Counted from the first letter of the stretch, positions 17,627 to 28,033 are shown. The stretch: DNA of 64,000 nt from Mariniphaga sp. (GCA_019429205.1 JAHYIT010000004.1:1-64000); one strand, 5' to 3'. A program made the numbers and translations. The notes: generated by a model from the letters alone, not told the origin.

Positions 17627-19570
17627 ATGAGTTACCTCAAATTTGACAAGGAACAGTTAATAAACCTGGAATATTCGCAGTACCGGGAAATTTTATGGTC
17701 GAATCGGGCAGGCTCATATATCAGCACCACCCTAAACGGCTGTAATACAAGAAAATATCACGGATTGCTGGTTTGTCCAATTTGTAATTTCGGGGGTGAA
17801 AAACATGTTTTGCTTTCATCGCTTGACGTTTCAATAGTGCAGGGCGAAGAAGAATTTATGCTTGGAATACACCAGTACAAAGGTGGCACCTACGAACCAA
17901 AAGGGCATATTTACATTCGAAATATTGAATACGATTACCTGCCAAAAATTACTTACCGCATTGGCACTGCATTACTTACCATGGAAAGGTTGCTGGTAGA
18001 AAAAAAAGAACAGGTACTGATTCGTTACACGCTTGAAGACACTACAGAAAAAACGATTCTTCGTTTTAAACCCTTCCTGGCTTTCAGGAACATTCACAGC
18101 CTAAGCAAAGCCAACCTGTTTGTAAACTCAAAGTACCGAACAGTGCCCTATGGGATAAGCACCAGACTTTACGATGGATACCCGGAACTCTTTATGCAAT
18201 TCAGCAAAAAAAATGAATTTGTGCCCGTGCCAGACTGGTATTACAACATAGAATACATGAAAGAATTGAACCGTGGTTACGATTATCTGGAAGATTTATT
18301 TGTTCCAGGGTATTTCGAACTTTCTTTGGATCAGGGCGAATCAGTAATATTTGCTGCCGGAACAGAAATTTCGACTCCGGTTTCACTCAAACAACGTTTT
18401 ACCAGGGAACAAAAAAAACGCGTCAGCCGGTACACATTTCTCAGTTCTTTAAAACATGCCGGTGAGCAATTCATTCTGAAAAATAAAAACGAAACCAGCA
18501 TTGTTGCCGGATTTCCCTGGTACGACGGCATCACCCGTCAAACTTTTATTTCCCTTCCTGGCCTGGCGCTTGCTGCCGATAAAAACTTGCTTTTTTCCGA
18601 AGTACTCAATACCCATAAAAAATACCTCAAACAAGGTCTTTTCCCTGACAATATTCATAGCCGGCAGCCGGTTTACAATTCAGCCGATGCTTCGCTGTGG
18701 TTTATCTGGGCCGTGCAGCAATTTGCCAAAACACAGCGCTCGCCCAGGGGAGTTTGGCTAAATTACAGTAACGCTGTAAAAGAAATTCTGGAAGCTTACA
18801 GAAAATCATTGCCTGAATTTGTCCAATTTACCAAAGACGGGCTCATTTATGCCGAAAAAGAAAATACCGCCCTCACCTGGATGGATTCTTATGCCAACGG
18901 AAAACCGGTGGTTCAACGCGCCGGGTTGGCAGTCGAAATAAATGCGTTATGGTACAATGCCATTGTTTTCGCGCTTGAAATGGCACGGATTTCAAACGAT
19001 ATGAAATTCATAAAAAAATGGGAAGCAATGCCCAAAAAAATTGCGCTGGGTTTTTTAAATACTTTTTGGCAACCAGGGCATGAACATCTTGCCGATGTGG
19101 TTAAAGATGGAATACGCGACTGGGCGGTAAGGCCTAATATGGTAATTGCCGCGGCAATGGACCACTCGCCCCTGTCAAAAGAACAGAAAAAACTCATTTT
19201 AAGCGAAACCAAAAGAAAGCTGTTAACTTCCCGCGGTTTGCGCACGTTATCACCAGATCATCTGAGATATAAAGGTGTTGTTGATGGCGGGCCGGATCAG
19301 CGGGAGGCTGCCATTCACATGGGAGCGGCATGGCCCTGGCTGATGCAGTTTTTTGTAAAGGCTTACCTCGAAATTCACGGGAATTGCGTATTACCGTTTA
19401 TCAGGCAAATTCTTGAAACCTTTGAAGATACGGTTACCGAACATTGTGTGGGAACCCTTTCTGAAATGTATAACGGAGATCCGCCCCACAAGGCAAAAGG
19501 CGCAATTTCGCAGGCCTGGAATGTGGCGGGAATTGTAAATGCTTTGCATGAAATGCACCATTGTAAATAA
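17627..19570 (+). CDS. Glycogen debranching enzyme (amylo-alpha-1,6-glucosidase type)
   Basis: 647 residues. The N-terminal beta-rich domain opens with EWSNRAG-like sequence: LWSNRAGSYISTTLNGCNTRKYHGLLV, the signature of bacterial GDE-type proteins. The C-terminal (alpha/alpha)6 barrel begins near residue 270. It carries FPWYDGITRQTFISLPGL, NSADASLWFIWAVQQF, TWMDSYANGKPVVQRAG with a likely catalytic Asp, RPNMVIAAAMDHSPL, and the late GAAWPWLMQFF motif. The enzyme hydrolyses alpha-1,6 branch points left by phosphorylase. It lies 9 bases after the GSCFA gene and 13 bases before the GT4 gene, in the same operon. Confidence 0.9.
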   Translation: MSYLKFDKEQLINLEYSQYREILWSNRAGSYISTTLNGCNTRKYHGLLVCPICNFGGEKHVLLSSLDVSIVQGEEEFMLGIHQYKGGTYEPKGHIYIRNIEYDYLPKITYRIGTALLTMERLLVEKKEQVLIRYTLEDTTEKTILRFKPFLAFRNIHSLSKANLFVNSKYRTVPYGISTRLYDGYPELFMQFSKKNEFVPVPDWYYNIEYMKELNRGYDYLEDLFVPGYFELSLDQGESVIFAAGTEISTPVSLKQRFTREQKKRVSRYTFLSSLKHAGEQFILKNKNETSIVAGFPWYDGITRQTFISLPGLALAADKNLLFSEVLNTHKKYLKQGLFPDNIHSRQPVYNSADASLWFIWAVQQFAKTQRSPRGVWLNYSNAVKEILEAYRKSLPEFVQFTKDGLIYAEKENTALTWMDSYANGKPVVQRAGLAVEINALWYNAIVFALEMARISNDMKFIKKWEAMPKKIALGFLNTFWQPGHEHLADVVKDGIRDWAVRPNMVIAAAMDHSPLSKEQKKLILSETKRKLLTSRGLRTLSPDHLRYKGVVDGGPDQREAAIHMGAAWPWLMQFFVKAYLEIHGNCVLPFIRQILETFEDTVTEHCVGTLSEMYNGDPPHKAKGAISQAWNVAGIVNALHEMHHCK

Positions 19571-19583
19571 TAAACTTTTGGCT

Positions 19584-20873
19584 ATGAAAGTATTAATGTT
19601 CGGATGGGAATTTCCTCCACATATTTCCGGTGGATTAGGAACAGCTTGTTACGGGCTAACCAAAGGTCTGGCATCTTTGAAAAACATGGAAGTACTTTTT
19701 GTAGTGCCTAAAGCGTTTGGCGACGAAGACCAGTCTGAAATTCAACTTATTGGAGCCAATAAAATTCCGGTTGCGCAAAAGGAATTCACTTTTAAAGAAA
19801 CCGGTACTAAAATGGATTACCTCGAAGTGCAGTCGGATGTAATTCCTTATTTGAGTGAAGATGAATTCTGGCAGTTAAAAAACCAGATTCTTCCCCCAAA
19901 AATTAAGTTTATAAAAACCACAGAGGGTTTAAACATTGATTTTAGCGGAGGTTACGGTATCAACCTGATGGAAGAAATAAAAAACTATGCAGTTGTGGCC
20001 GAAATTATTGCCCGCCAGAACAACTTCAATCTGGTTCATGCCCACGACTGGCTGGCGTATCCGGCCGGTATTGCTGCAAAAAAAGCTTCAGGAAAACCAT
20101 TGGTAATTCATGTGCATGCCACCGATTTTGATCGCAGTGGAGGAAACGTAAATCCCACGGTTTACGCCATTGAACGGGAAGGAATGGAAATGGCCGACAA
20201 AATTATTGCCGTAAGTAATTTCACACGGCAAACGGTAATTGAAAAGTACAATATTCCACCCGAAAAAATTGTTACGATTTACAATGCAGTGGAACCGGTA
20301 TCCAAAGAAAGCCAGTCGAATTTTAAAAAAGGAGTGAACGAAAAGCTGGTAACCTTTTTAGGGAGAATTACTTTGCAAAAAGGCCCGGAATATTTTATTG
20401 AAGCCGCTCACCTGGTTTTAAAGAAAACAGATAATGTGCGATTTGTGATGGCAGGCAGCGGCGACAAAATGAATGAAATGGTGGAACGGGTAGCCCAGTT
20501 GGGAATGGCCGACAAGTTTCATTTTACAGGATTTTTAAAAGGCGATGATGTTAACCGGATGTTTCAAATGACCGATGTGTTTGTGATGCCCTCTGTTTCA
20601 GAGCCATTCGGCATTGTGCCCCTGGAGGCAATGCAGGCCGATGTGCCCGTTATTATTTCAAACCAGTCTGGTGTTTCCGAAATATTGAACCACGCCATAA
20701 AAATCGATTTCTGGGATACTTTCGCTATGGCCGATTCTATTTACGGATTACTCACCTATCCGGCACTTGCCAGGTTCCTGAAAAAATCGGGCAAACAGGA
20801 AGTTGGTGGCCTCAAGTGGCACCACTCTGCCAGGCACGTGCAACATGTTTATAAAAGTTTGTTGAATGTTTAA
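19584..20873 (+). CDS. Family 4 glycosyltransferase, glycogen-synthase-like
   Basis: 429 residues from the ATG at 19584; an in-frame ATG at 19539 would overlap the debranching gene and precede MKVLMFGWEFPPHISGGLGTACYGL, the real N-terminus with the sugar-nucleotide Gly-rich loop. The C-terminal Rossmann domain has LVTFLGRITLQKGPEYFI, RFVMAGSGDKM and SEPFGIVPLEAMQADVPVI (E-x7-E motif). The family transfers glucosyl or other sugar units with retention of configuration. Its position between the debranching enzyme and GH57 is a common Bacteroidota arrangement and suggests alpha-glucan synthesis. Whether it is the main glycogen synthase is not certain. Confidence 0.8.
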   Translation: MKVLMFGWEFPPHISGGLGTACYGLTKGLASLKNMEVLFVVPKAFGDEDQSEIQLIGANKIPVAQKEFTFKETGTKMDYLEVQSDVIPYLSEDEFWQLKNQILPPKIKFIKTTEGLNIDFSGGYGINLMEEIKNYAVVAEIIARQNNFNLVHAHDWLAYPAGIAAKKASGKPLVIHVHATDFDRSGGNVNPTVYAIEREGMEMADKIIAVSNFTRQTVIEKYNIPPEKIVTIYNAVEPVSKESQSNFKKGVNEKLVTFLGRITLQKGPEYFIEAAHLVLKKTDNVRFVMAGSGDKMNEMVERVAQLGMADKFHFTGFLKGDDVNRMFQMTDVFVMPSVSEPFGIVPLEAMQADVPVIISNQSGVSEILNHAIKIDFWDTFAMADSIYGLLTYPALARFLKKSGKQEVGGLKWHHSARHVQHVYKSLLNV

Positions 20874-20883
20874 CCACGCAAAA

Positions 20884-22230
20884 ATGGAACAAGGAATGAA
20901 ATCAATATGTTTGTTTTTTCAGGTGCATCAACCGTTCAGGCACCGCAGGTACAGGTTTTTCGATATTGGCAACGACCATTATTATTACGACGATTATGCC
21001 AATGAAACCATCATGCGGAATATTGCAGACAAAAGCTACCTGCCCACCAACAAACTTTTGCTGAACCTGCTAAATAATCTAAACGGTCAATTCAAGGTAG
21101 CTTTTTCCATTACCGGCATTGCGCTGGAACAATTTGAACTTTATGCTCCGGAAGTGATTGATTCATTTCGCGAACTGGCCCAAACCGGTTGTGTAGAATT
21201 CCTTTCAGAAACCTATTCGCATTCACTGGCATCGTTAAAAGACAAAGCCATTTTTGAGGAACAGGTAAAACTGCACGAGCAGAAAATTATTGATTTGTTT
21301 GGCCAGAAACCAAAAGTTTTCAGGAATACAGAAATGATTTATTCTGATGACATTGGAGCGCATATTTACCAGATGGGATACAACGCAATACTCACCGAAG
21401 GCGCCCGTCATATTCTGGGCTGGAAAAGCCCCAATTTTTTGTATGTAAATGCAAACAATCCGCGATTGAAAGTGCTCATGCGCAACTATAAACTTAGCGA
21501 CGATATTTCGTTTCGCTTTTCAAACACCAACTGGTCGGAATACCCGTTAACTGCTGAAAAGTTTGTTGGATGGCTAAAAAAACTCGACCCCAAAGAAGAA
21601 GTGGTAAACCTGTTTTTAAGCTACGAATCTTTTGGTGAACGGCAGCCAAAAGAAAGTGGAATTTTCAGTTTTCTGGAACATTTGGTAAAACAGGTTGTAC
21701 AAGAAAAATCGTTGCAATTTTCAACACCGTCCGAAATGATTGAACAGCTTCAGCCAGTTTCTGTTGTAAGCGTTCCCCACCCCATTTCGTGGGCCGACGA
21801 AGAACGCGACCTTACTGCCTGGCTGGGTAACGAAATGCAAAAGGAAGCCTTTGATAAGCTTTACGCCGTTAGTAAGCGAATGGCAGTGTGCACAAGCCCG
21901 GAATTGAAAAAAGACTGGAATTACCTTCAGGCAAGCGACCATTTTTACTATATGTCAACAAAATTCTTTTCAAGTGGTGAAGTGCAAAACTACGTCAATC
22001 CTTTCGATTCACCTTATGAAGCTTTCATAAATTACATGAATGTTTTAAGTGACTTTAAAATGAAACTCAACACGGTTACTCCCGAAATTGACCTGGAACA
22101 TGATGCTGCTGAATTACACAGGCTTATTGTCATCAAAGATCAGAAAATAAAAAAAATGGAAGCAGAACTTCAAAGAATTCACAAGCGAAAACCAGCCAAA
22201 AAGAAAACAGAAAAAAAGAAAAAGTCTTAA
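20884..22230 (+). CDS. Glycoside hydrolase family 57 (alpha-amylase / 4-alpha-glucanotransferase type)
   Basis: About 448 residues. ATGs at 20866, 20884 and 20896 are possible; the first overlaps the GT4 gene and the conserved sequence starts at SICLFFQVHQPFRHRR. GH57 regions seen: HQP (region 1), FLSETYSHSLASL, KVFRNTEMIYSDDIG, whose Glu is the probable nucleophile, and LSYESFGERQ further on. The last 45 residues form a coiled coil and a Lys-rich tail (RKPAKKKTEKKKKS) outside the catalytic fold. GH57 enzymes cleave or transfer alpha-1,4-glucans. The gene ends the tightly packed part of the glycogen operon; glgP follows after 121 bases with its own promoter box. Confidence 0.87.
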   Translation: MEQGMKSICLFFQVHQPFRHRRYRFFDIGNDHYYYDDYANETIMRNIADKSYLPTNKLLLNLLNNLNGQFKVAFSITGIALEQFELYAPEVIDSFRELAQTGCVEFLSETYSHSLASLKDKAIFEEQVKLHEQKIIDLFGQKPKVFRNTEMIYSDDIGAHIYQMGYNAILTEGARHILGWKSPNFLYVNANNPRLKVLMRNYKLSDDISFRFSNTNWSEYPLTAEKFVGWLKKLDPKEEVVNLFLSYESFGERQPKESGIFSFLEHLVKQVVQEKSLQFSTPSEMIEQLQPVSVVSVPHPISWADEERDLTAWLGNEMQKEAFDKLYAVSKRMAVCTSPELKKDWNYLQASDHFYYMSTKFFSSGEVQNYVNPFDSPYEAFINYMNVLSDFKMKLNTVTPEIDLEHDAAELHRLIVIKDQKIKKMEAELQRIHKRKPAKKKTEKKKKS

Positions 22231-22307
22231 GCTTCTCCCACATATTATTTCGTTGCCATACAATACAAATTTATCTTTAATTTCAGGATAGTTGTAAATA
22301 GAAAGTT

Positions 22308-22315
22308 TATTTTTG
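22308..22315 (+). promoter_or_regulatory. -7 promoter box of the glgP operon
   Basis: TATTTTTG fits TAnnTTTG, 36 bases before the glgP ATG. No TTTG is seen at the -33 position. It suggests that glgP and its followers can be transcribed separately from glgB-GH57. Confidence 0.45.
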
Positions 22316-22351
22316 CACAACATATTTAGGGTCAAAAATTATATATAAAAC

Positions 22352-24928
22352 ATGAAAGCAGAAGACAAAAAAAATATTATATGGCCGGAGAACGGACATC
22401 CGGTCTGGAAAAAAATAATAGTTGGATCTCACCTTCCTAAGAGCCTTGAGCCATTGCGTGAAATTTCCAAAAACCTTTGGTGGGTATGGAACTCAAAGGC
22501 AAGTGAATTGTTTGGTTACATCGATAAAAACCTTTGGGAAGAACTTGATAATAATCCTGTAGTTTTACTGGAAGAAGTAAGCTATAAACGTTTTCAGGAA
22601 CTGGAAAAAGACCAGCATTTTATTTCTGAAATGAACGAAGTTTATGGCCAGTTTAAGAATTACATGGAAGAAAGAAAAGAACTGGGCAGCCCGCAGGTTG
22701 CCTATTTCAGTATGGAATACGGATTGCACGATTCGCTGAAAATTTATTCAGGCGGATTGGGTATGCTGGCCGGAGATTACCTGAAAGAAGCCAGTGACAT
22801 GAAGGTAAATCTTACAGCTGTAGGATTACTTTATCGTTACGGATATTTTAAGCAAGCCCTTAACCTGCATGGGGAACAGATGGCCAGTTACGAATTTCAG
22901 GATTTTTCGAAAATCCCTGTTCAACCTGTACTTGATGAAAAAGGAGAATGGCTGAAAATAGAAGTGGAATTTCCGGGCCGGTTTCTTAATGCACGAGTTT
23001 GGCAGGTTAACATTGGCTCTGTCAAGCTCTTCCTGCTCGATGCCGACCTTCCTGAAAACCTGGAACAGGACCGGTTTGTCACACACCACCTGTATGGGGG
23101 TGACAACGAAAACCGCCTGAAACAGGAAATACTGCTTGGCATTGGAGGAATCAGAGCCCTGAACAAGTTGGGTTACAATTCAGAAATTTATCACTGCAAC
23201 GAAGGCCATGCAGCATTTATCGGACTGCAAAGATTGTCGGATATCATGGAAAAACATGATTTGAATTTCCTCGAAGCAAAAGAGGTAGTCAAATCTACAA
23301 CAGTTTTTACAACCCATACGCCTGTGCCTGCCGGACACGATTCCTTCCACGACGACATCATTAAATTTTACCTGGAACCCTTCTCTAATAAACTGGGGCT
23401 TGAGTGGAACAATTTTCTTAGGTTGGGAAAGGCCAACAGCTACGAAGATCATTTCAACATGAGTTATCTCGCATCTAACCTTTCCCAGGGAATAAACGGT
23501 GTGAGTAAGCTTCATGGAGATGTAAGCAAAACAGTTCTAAAATCGCTTTACCAGGGATACCTTGAAGAAGAAATTGAAATTGGATACGTTACCAACGGGG
23601 TCCATTACTCATCATGGACTGCTAAAGAGTGGAAAAACATTCATAAAGAATATTTTGGAGAAGAATTCCCCAGAAACCAACTCGATTTTGATGTATGGAG
23701 CCGCATCTACAAAGCGCCGGAAGAACAAATCTGGAACCTCAGAAATACATTAAGAAAAAAACTCATTAAGTACATTAAAGAGCGTTTTTCAGACAACTGG
23801 ATTAAACGAAACGAAAATCCAAAACTTATTTCCGAGGTGATAGGAAAATTAAATCCGGATGCACTAACCATCGGATTTGCCCGCAGGTTTGCCACCTATA
23901 AAAGAGGGTATCTTTTATTCAGAGACCTTGAAAGATTGTCTGAAATTGTGAACAACCCGCAAAGGCCTGTACAATTCATTTTTGCAGGAAAAGCACACCC
24001 TGCTGACAAAGCAGGCCAGGATTTGATTAAATACATTGTTGAAATTTCCAAACGCCCCGAATTCAGGGGTAAAATTCTGTTTGTCCAAAATTACGACATC
24101 AACCTGGCCAAAATGCTGCTCCAGGGAGTTGACGTCTGGCTTAATACCCCCACCCGCCCGTTGGAAGCCTCTGGCACAAGCGGAATGAAAGGAGTTATGA
24201 ACGGAACTTTGCACTTCTCGGTTCTCGATGGATGGTGGGTGGAAGGCTACCGTAAAGATGCAGGCTGGGCACTGCCAGCCGAACGCACTTATGATGTACA
24301 GGATTTTCAGGACGAACTGGATGCCGAAACCATCTACAACCTGCTGGAAGAAGAAGTAATTCGCACCTTCTACGAAAGGAATAAGGAAGGGATTCCGGTT
24401 GAATGGGTTGACTCCATAAAAAATACCATTGCGCAGGTTGCTCCCCAGTTTACCACCGGAAGAATGATGCAGGATTACCACGATCGCTACTATTTGCCGC
24501 AACTTGAACGTTCAAAAAATATTAAAAACGAAAACTTCAAATGGGCAAAAGAACTGGCCGCCTGGAAATTTAAGGTAGCCGCAGTCTGGGATCAGATAGA
24601 AGTGGTTAAAACCGAGGTAGCCGAAGGAGTGAATAATCTAATGACCGTAGGCCAGGAATACCCGGTTAAAGTTGAAGTGGACATTAAAGGATTATCAAGC
24701 GAAGATATTGGGCTTGAACTGATAGTTGCGGAAAACGGCATGGAGGAAACTCCGAAAGTTGTTGAACGATTGAATTTCGATGTTGAGAGTTGTGAAAAAT
24801 CCATTTGCCGGTTTAATTTAAATTACCGGCCTGTTCATCCCGGATCGTTCAATTACGGGTTCAGGCTTTATCCGAAAAATGCCGGACTCCCTCACAGACA
24901 AGATTTCAAGCATGTGAAATGGTTGTAA
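22352..24928 (+). CDS. glgP: Alpha-glucan (glycogen) phosphorylase
   Basis: 858 residues, GT35 family, the short 'alpha-glucan phosphorylase' type found in many bacteria. It begins with a helical N-terminal segment (LREISKNLWWVWNSKASELF). The PLP-binding region is GTSGMKGVMNGTLHFSVLDG (near residues 610-630), with the lysine that carries the cofactor. RFATYKRGYLLFRDLERL and NEGHAAF are further signatures. It releases glucose 1-phosphate from the non-reducing ends of glycogen. The last ~110 residues form a beta-rich extension. Twelve bases after the stop comes the XRE-cupin regulator, so the two are likely co-transcribed. Confidence 0.93.
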   Translation: MKAEDKKNIIWPENGHPVWKKIIVGSHLPKSLEPLREISKNLWWVWNSKASELFGYIDKNLWEELDNNPVVLLEEVSYKRFQELEKDQHFISEMNEVYGQFKNYMEERKELGSPQVAYFSMEYGLHDSLKIYSGGLGMLAGDYLKEASDMKVNLTAVGLLYRYGYFKQALNLHGEQMASYEFQDFSKIPVQPVLDEKGEWLKIEVEFPGRFLNARVWQVNIGSVKLFLLDADLPENLEQDRFVTHHLYGGDNENRLKQEILLGIGGIRALNKLGYNSEIYHCNEGHAAFIGLQRLSDIMEKHDLNFLEAKEVVKSTTVFTTHTPVPAGHDSFHDDIIKFYLEPFSNKLGLEWNNFLRLGKANSYEDHFNMSYLASNLSQGINGVSKLHGDVSKTVLKSLYQGYLEEEIEIGYVTNGVHYSSWTAKEWKNIHKEYFGEEFPRNQLDFDVWSRIYKAPEEQIWNLRNTLRKKLIKYIKERFSDNWIKRNENPKLISEVIGKLNPDALTIGFARRFATYKRGYLLFRDLERLSEIVNNPQRPVQFIFAGKAHPADKAGQDLIKYIVEISKRPEFRGKILFVQNYDINLAKMLLQGVDVWLNTPTRPLEASGTSGMKGVMNGTLHFSVLDGWWVEGYRKDAGWALPAERTYDVQDFQDELDAETIYNLLEEEVIRTFYERNKEGIPVEWVDSIKNTIAQVAPQFTTGRMMQDYHDRYYLPQLERSKNIKNENFKWAKELAAWKFKVAAVWDQIEVVKTEVAEGVNNLMTVGQEYPVKVEVDIKGLSSEDIGLELIVAENGMEETPKVVERLNFDVESCEKSICRFNLNYRPVHPGSFNYGFRLYPKNAGLPHRQDFKHVKWL

Positions 24929-24940
24929 AAATTCAATAAA

Positions 24941-25513
24941 ATGAGTAAAAACATTCTGGGAAAAAAGATTAAAGAATACCGCGAATTCAGGCAAATAACC
25001 CGAGAAGACCTTGCCCTGAAAGCCAACCTGGATGCAGAACAACTTGAAAGAATTGAAATAAAGGGTGTGATGCCTTCGCTGGGGCATCTCATAAAAATTT
25101 CAAGAGCACTTGGTGTACGAATCGGAACTTTTCTCGACGATCAAGACCAGGTAGGACCGGCAATTGTTAGAGCAGGCGAAGAAAAATCGAGTGTTAGTTT
25201 TTCAACAAAAGACGAATCAACCCGGGAACACCTCAATTTTTTTTCGCTGGCACAAGATAAAGCCGGACGACACATGGAACCGTTTATTGTTGAAATTGAA
25301 CCGTCAAAAGATTCAGATTATAAGTTGTCGTCGCACGAAGGAGAAGAATTTATTTACGTTTTGCAAGGAAGCATTGAAGTAAATTACGGCAAGGATATTT
25401 TTCAAATAAATAAAGGAGATACCATTTATCTCGATTCGGTTGTGGCACACAATGTTCATGCGGCAAATAACCAGCCGGCAAAAATTCTTGCTGTCGTATA
25501 TACTCCGTTTTAA
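24941..25513 (+). CDS. XRE-family transcriptional regulator with cupin domain
   Basis: 190 residues. The N-terminal helix-turn-helix spans about residues 6-60 (IKEYREFRQITREDLALKANLDAEQLERIE). The C-terminal cupin barrel carries EPSKDSDYKLSSHEGEEFIYVLQGSIEVNYG and KGDTIYLDSVVAHNVHA. Regulators of this architecture sense a small ligand in the cupin pocket and control adjacent metabolic genes. It lies 12 bases after glgP and 37 before an acyl-CoA synthetase. A similar regulator-ligase pairing is frequent in Bacteroidota, so fatty-acid or acyl-CoA control is as likely as glycogen control. The ligand is unknown. Confidence 0.85.
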   Translation: MSKNILGKKIKEYREFRQITREDLALKANLDAEQLERIEIKGVMPSLGHLIKISRALGVRIGTFLDDQDQVGPAIVRAGEEKSSVSFSTKDESTREHLNFFSLAQDKAGRHMEPFIVEIEPSKDSDYKLSSHEGEEFIYVLQGSIEVNYGKDIFQINKGDTIYLDSVVAHNVHAANNQPAKILAVVYTPF

Positions 25514-25550
25514 TTTATTTAGTCAGAAAATCTTTTGAACTTATAACTTC

Positions 25551-27203
25551 ATGCAACTACTTGATTTTACGCTGGGCGAAATATTAGAAAAATGGGCCTT
25601 TGAAACTCCTGAAAAGGAATTTATGGTTTATCCGGACCGAAACCTGCGATTTACTTATGCAAAGTTTAACGAGCGGGTGGATAATTTGGCAAAAGGCCTT
25701 TTATACATGGGCGTAAAACCCGGCGACAAGGTTGGAATCTGGGCTAAAAATGTTCCCGACTGGACCACTTTCATGTTTGCCACTGCTAAAATCGGCGCCA
25801 TTTTGGTTACCATCAATACAAGTTATAAACTTTCAGAGCTTGAATATTTGCTGAAAAATGCCGATGTAAATACACTCTGCCTTGCCGATGGCTACCGCGA
25901 CAGCGATTTTGTAAAAATGATTTTCGACCTGGTACCCGAATTGAAGCAACAAGCCCGTGGAGAACTCAAAAGTGAAAAATTTCCTGAATTAAAAAATGTA
26001 ATTTTTATTGGCCAGGAAAAACACCGCGGAATGTTTAATACGGCTGAACTTATTCTTTTGGGAAACCATGTTGACGACATTGAACTGGAAAGCATTAAAG
26101 AAAGCATAAAATGTCACGATGTGGTGAATATGCAATATACATCTGGAACAACCGGTTTTCCCAAGGGTGTAATGCTTACCCACCACAACATTTTAAACAA
26201 CGGTTTTGCAACCGGCCAGTGCATGAAATACACCTCAGACGAACGGTTACTGGTTTGCGTACCCATGTTTCACTGTTTTGGATGTGTACTTTCGCTTTGT
26301 TCTGTGGTAACTCACGGAGCCACACTTGTTTTTAACGAAGAATTTGATCCGTTGATGGTTCTGGCTTCGGTTCAAAAAGAAAAATGCACTGCACTAAATG
26401 GAGTACCTACCATGTTTATTGCCGAACTGAACCATCCGATGTTTGATATGTTCGATCTAAGTTCACTTCGAACCGGAATTATGGCCGGTGCATTATGCCC
26501 CATTGAAACCATGAACCAGGTGATGACCAGAATGTATATGAAAGATGTGATTATCGTTTATGGGTTAACGGAAACATCGCCCGGCATGACTGCTACCCGC
26601 ACGCACAATTCTCCCGAAGTTCGTTCAACAACAGTTGGGTTCGAATTTCCGAACGTGGAAGTGAAGATTGTGCATCCCGAAACCGGCAAGGAATGTCCGG
26701 CAGGAGAACAGGGTGAAATTTGCTGCCGGGGCTACAATGTGATGAAAGGCTATTACAAAAACCCGGAGGCAACAAAAAATGTGATTGACGAAGATGGCTG
26801 GCTGCACTCGGGCGACCTTGCCGTTAAAACCAAGGATGGTTTTTACAAAATTACCGGGCGCATAAAAGACATGATAATACGGGGAGGTGAAAACATTTAC
26901 CCGCGTGAAATTGAAAACTTTCTGTACCAGCTTCCGCAAATTGAAACGGTAGAAGTTGCCGGTGTTCCAAGTCCGAAATACGGGGAGCAGGTGGGAGCTT
27001 TTATCAGGTTGAAAGAAGGCCAAAGTATTACAGAAGAAGAAATCAAGGATTTTTGCCGCGGACAAATTGCCCGGTTTAAAATTCCGAAATACATCTTTTT
27101 TGTGAAGGAATTCCCAATGACCGCCAGCGGAAAAATTCAGAAATATTTACTGAGCAAGCAAAGTGTGGAAATGTGCAAAGCAAAAGGAATTGAAATAATA
27201 TAA
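25551..27203 (+). CDS. AMP-forming acyl-CoA synthetase
   Basis: 550 residues of the ANL superfamily. Motifs in order: the P-loop [18 protein letters not shown] (about residues 200-217), [10 protein letters not shown] (near 345), [21 protein letters not shown], the [19 protein letters not shown] hinge region (near 445), and the catalytic Lys in [12 protein letters not shown] near the C-terminus. It activates a carboxylic acid to an acyl-adenylate and then a CoA thioester. Length and sequence suggest medium- to long-chain fatty acids; the exact chain length is not determined. It lies between the XRE-cupin regulator and pyrH (14 bases), so the pyrH transcript may begin upstream of it. Confidence 0.88.
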   Translation: MQLLDFTLGEILEKWAFETPEKEFMVYPDRNLRFTYAKFNERVDNLAKGLLYMGVKPGDKVGIWAKNVPDWTTFMFATAKIGAILVTINTSYKLSELEYLLKNADVNTLCLADGYRDSDFVKMIFDLVPELKQQARGELKSEKFPELKNVIFIGQEKHRGMFNTAELILLGNHVDDIELESIKESIKCHDVVNMQYTSGTTGFPKGVMLTHHNILNNGFATGQCMKYTSDERLLVCVPMFHCFGCVLSLCSVVTHGATLVFNEEFDPLMVLASVQKEKCTALNGVPTMFIAELNHPMFDMFDLSSLRTGIMAGALCPIETMNQVMTRMYMKDVIIVYGLTETSPGMTATRTHNSPEVRSTTVGFEFPNVEVKIVHPETGKECPAGEQGEICCRGYNVMKGYYKNPEATKNVIDEDGWLHSGDLAVKTKDGFYKITGRIKDMIIRGGENIYPREIENFLYQLPQIETVEVAGVPSPKYGEQVGAFIRLKEGQSITEEEIKDFCRGQIARFKIPKYIFFVKEFPMTASGKIQKYLLSKQSVEMCKAKGIEII

Positions 27204-27217
27204 ACCAATTTTTACCT

Positions 27218-27925
27218 ATGATTAAATACAAACGCATTTTACTGAAGCTGAGTGGAGAATCGCTTATGGGGGACCAGAATTACGGCATTGATGAAAACCG
27301 CCTTAACGATTATGCAGAACAAATAGCAGAACTCGCCAACATGGGCGTTCAAATCGGAATAGTAATTGGTGGCGGTAACATTTTTAGGGGATTAAGCGGT
27401 ACCAGCAAAGGATTCGAGCGCGTAAAAGGCGACCAAATGGGAATGCTGGCCACTGTCATTAACAGTCTTGCTCTCAGTTCTGCATTAAAATCAAAAGGGG
27501 TATCCTGCAGAGTGTTTACGGCAATAAGGATGGAACCGGTAGGTGAATTTTATGCGAAAGAAAAAGCCATTTCAGCAATTGAGAAAGGTGAAGTGGCCAT
27601 TATTTCTGGTGGAACTGGAAATCCATATTTTACCACAGATACAGCCAGCGCTTTGCGCGCCGTGGAAATTGAAGCTGAAATCATGTTCAAAGGCACCCGC
27701 GTTGACGGAGTTTACACGGCAGATCCGGAAAAAGATCCGAATGCAGAAAAGTTTGAGAAAATTAGTTTCGATGAAATTTACAACCGGAATTTGCGCATAA
27801 TGGATCTAACCGCAACCACATTGTGCAAAGAAAATAACCTGCCGGTTTTGGTTTTTAACATGGATGAAATGGGTAATTTGAAAAAAGTAATTACCGGCGA
27901 AAATATTGGCACTATTGTGTATTGA
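27218..27925 (+). CDS. pyrH: Uridylate kinase
   Basis: 235 residues, the hexameric bacterial UMP kinase of the amino-acid-kinase fold. N-terminal RILLKLSGESLMG holds the phosphate-binding Lys. IGIVIGGGNIFRG and GDQMGMLATVINSLAL form the UMP and ATP sites, and GTRVDGVYTADPEKDPNA is the C-terminal nucleotide motif. It converts UMP to UDP for pyrimidine and cell-wall precursor supply. It precedes frr, which in Bacteroidota is common, but a TAnnTTTG box at 27990-27997 lies between them. Confidence 0.96.
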   Translation: MIKYKRILLKLSGESLMGDQNYGIDENRLNDYAEQIAELANMGVQIGIVIGGGNIFRGLSGTSKGFERVKGDQMGMLATVINSLALSSALKSKGVSCRVFTAIRMEPVGEFYAKEKAISAIEKGEVAIISGGTGNPYFTTDTASALRAVEIEAEIMFKGTRVDGVYTADPEKDPNAEKFEKISFDEIYNRNLRIMDLTATTLCKENNLPVLVFNMDEMGNLKKVITGENIGTIVY

Positions 27926-27989
27926 CGGCATTTTTTGTGCTTAACGGAACAAAATAAATTAAAAAATTTTCGTGTAAATATATTTTTTC

Positions 27990-27997
27990 TATATTTG
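27990..27997 (+). promoter_or_regulatory. -7 promoter box of frr
   Basis: TATATTTG matches TAnnTTTG and lies 36 bases before the frr ATG. The -33 position has TTTT (27967-27970) at 19 bases instead of TTTG, a one-base departure. Confidence 0.5.
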
Positions 27998-28033
27998 CTA
28001 TCGATCAAAAGTTGGAAATTCAGTGCTTGACCA

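Noticed and set aside
23915-24502. 195-codon minus-strand frame inside glgP
   Set aside because: Antisense to a clear gene, no domain, no promoter or start context.
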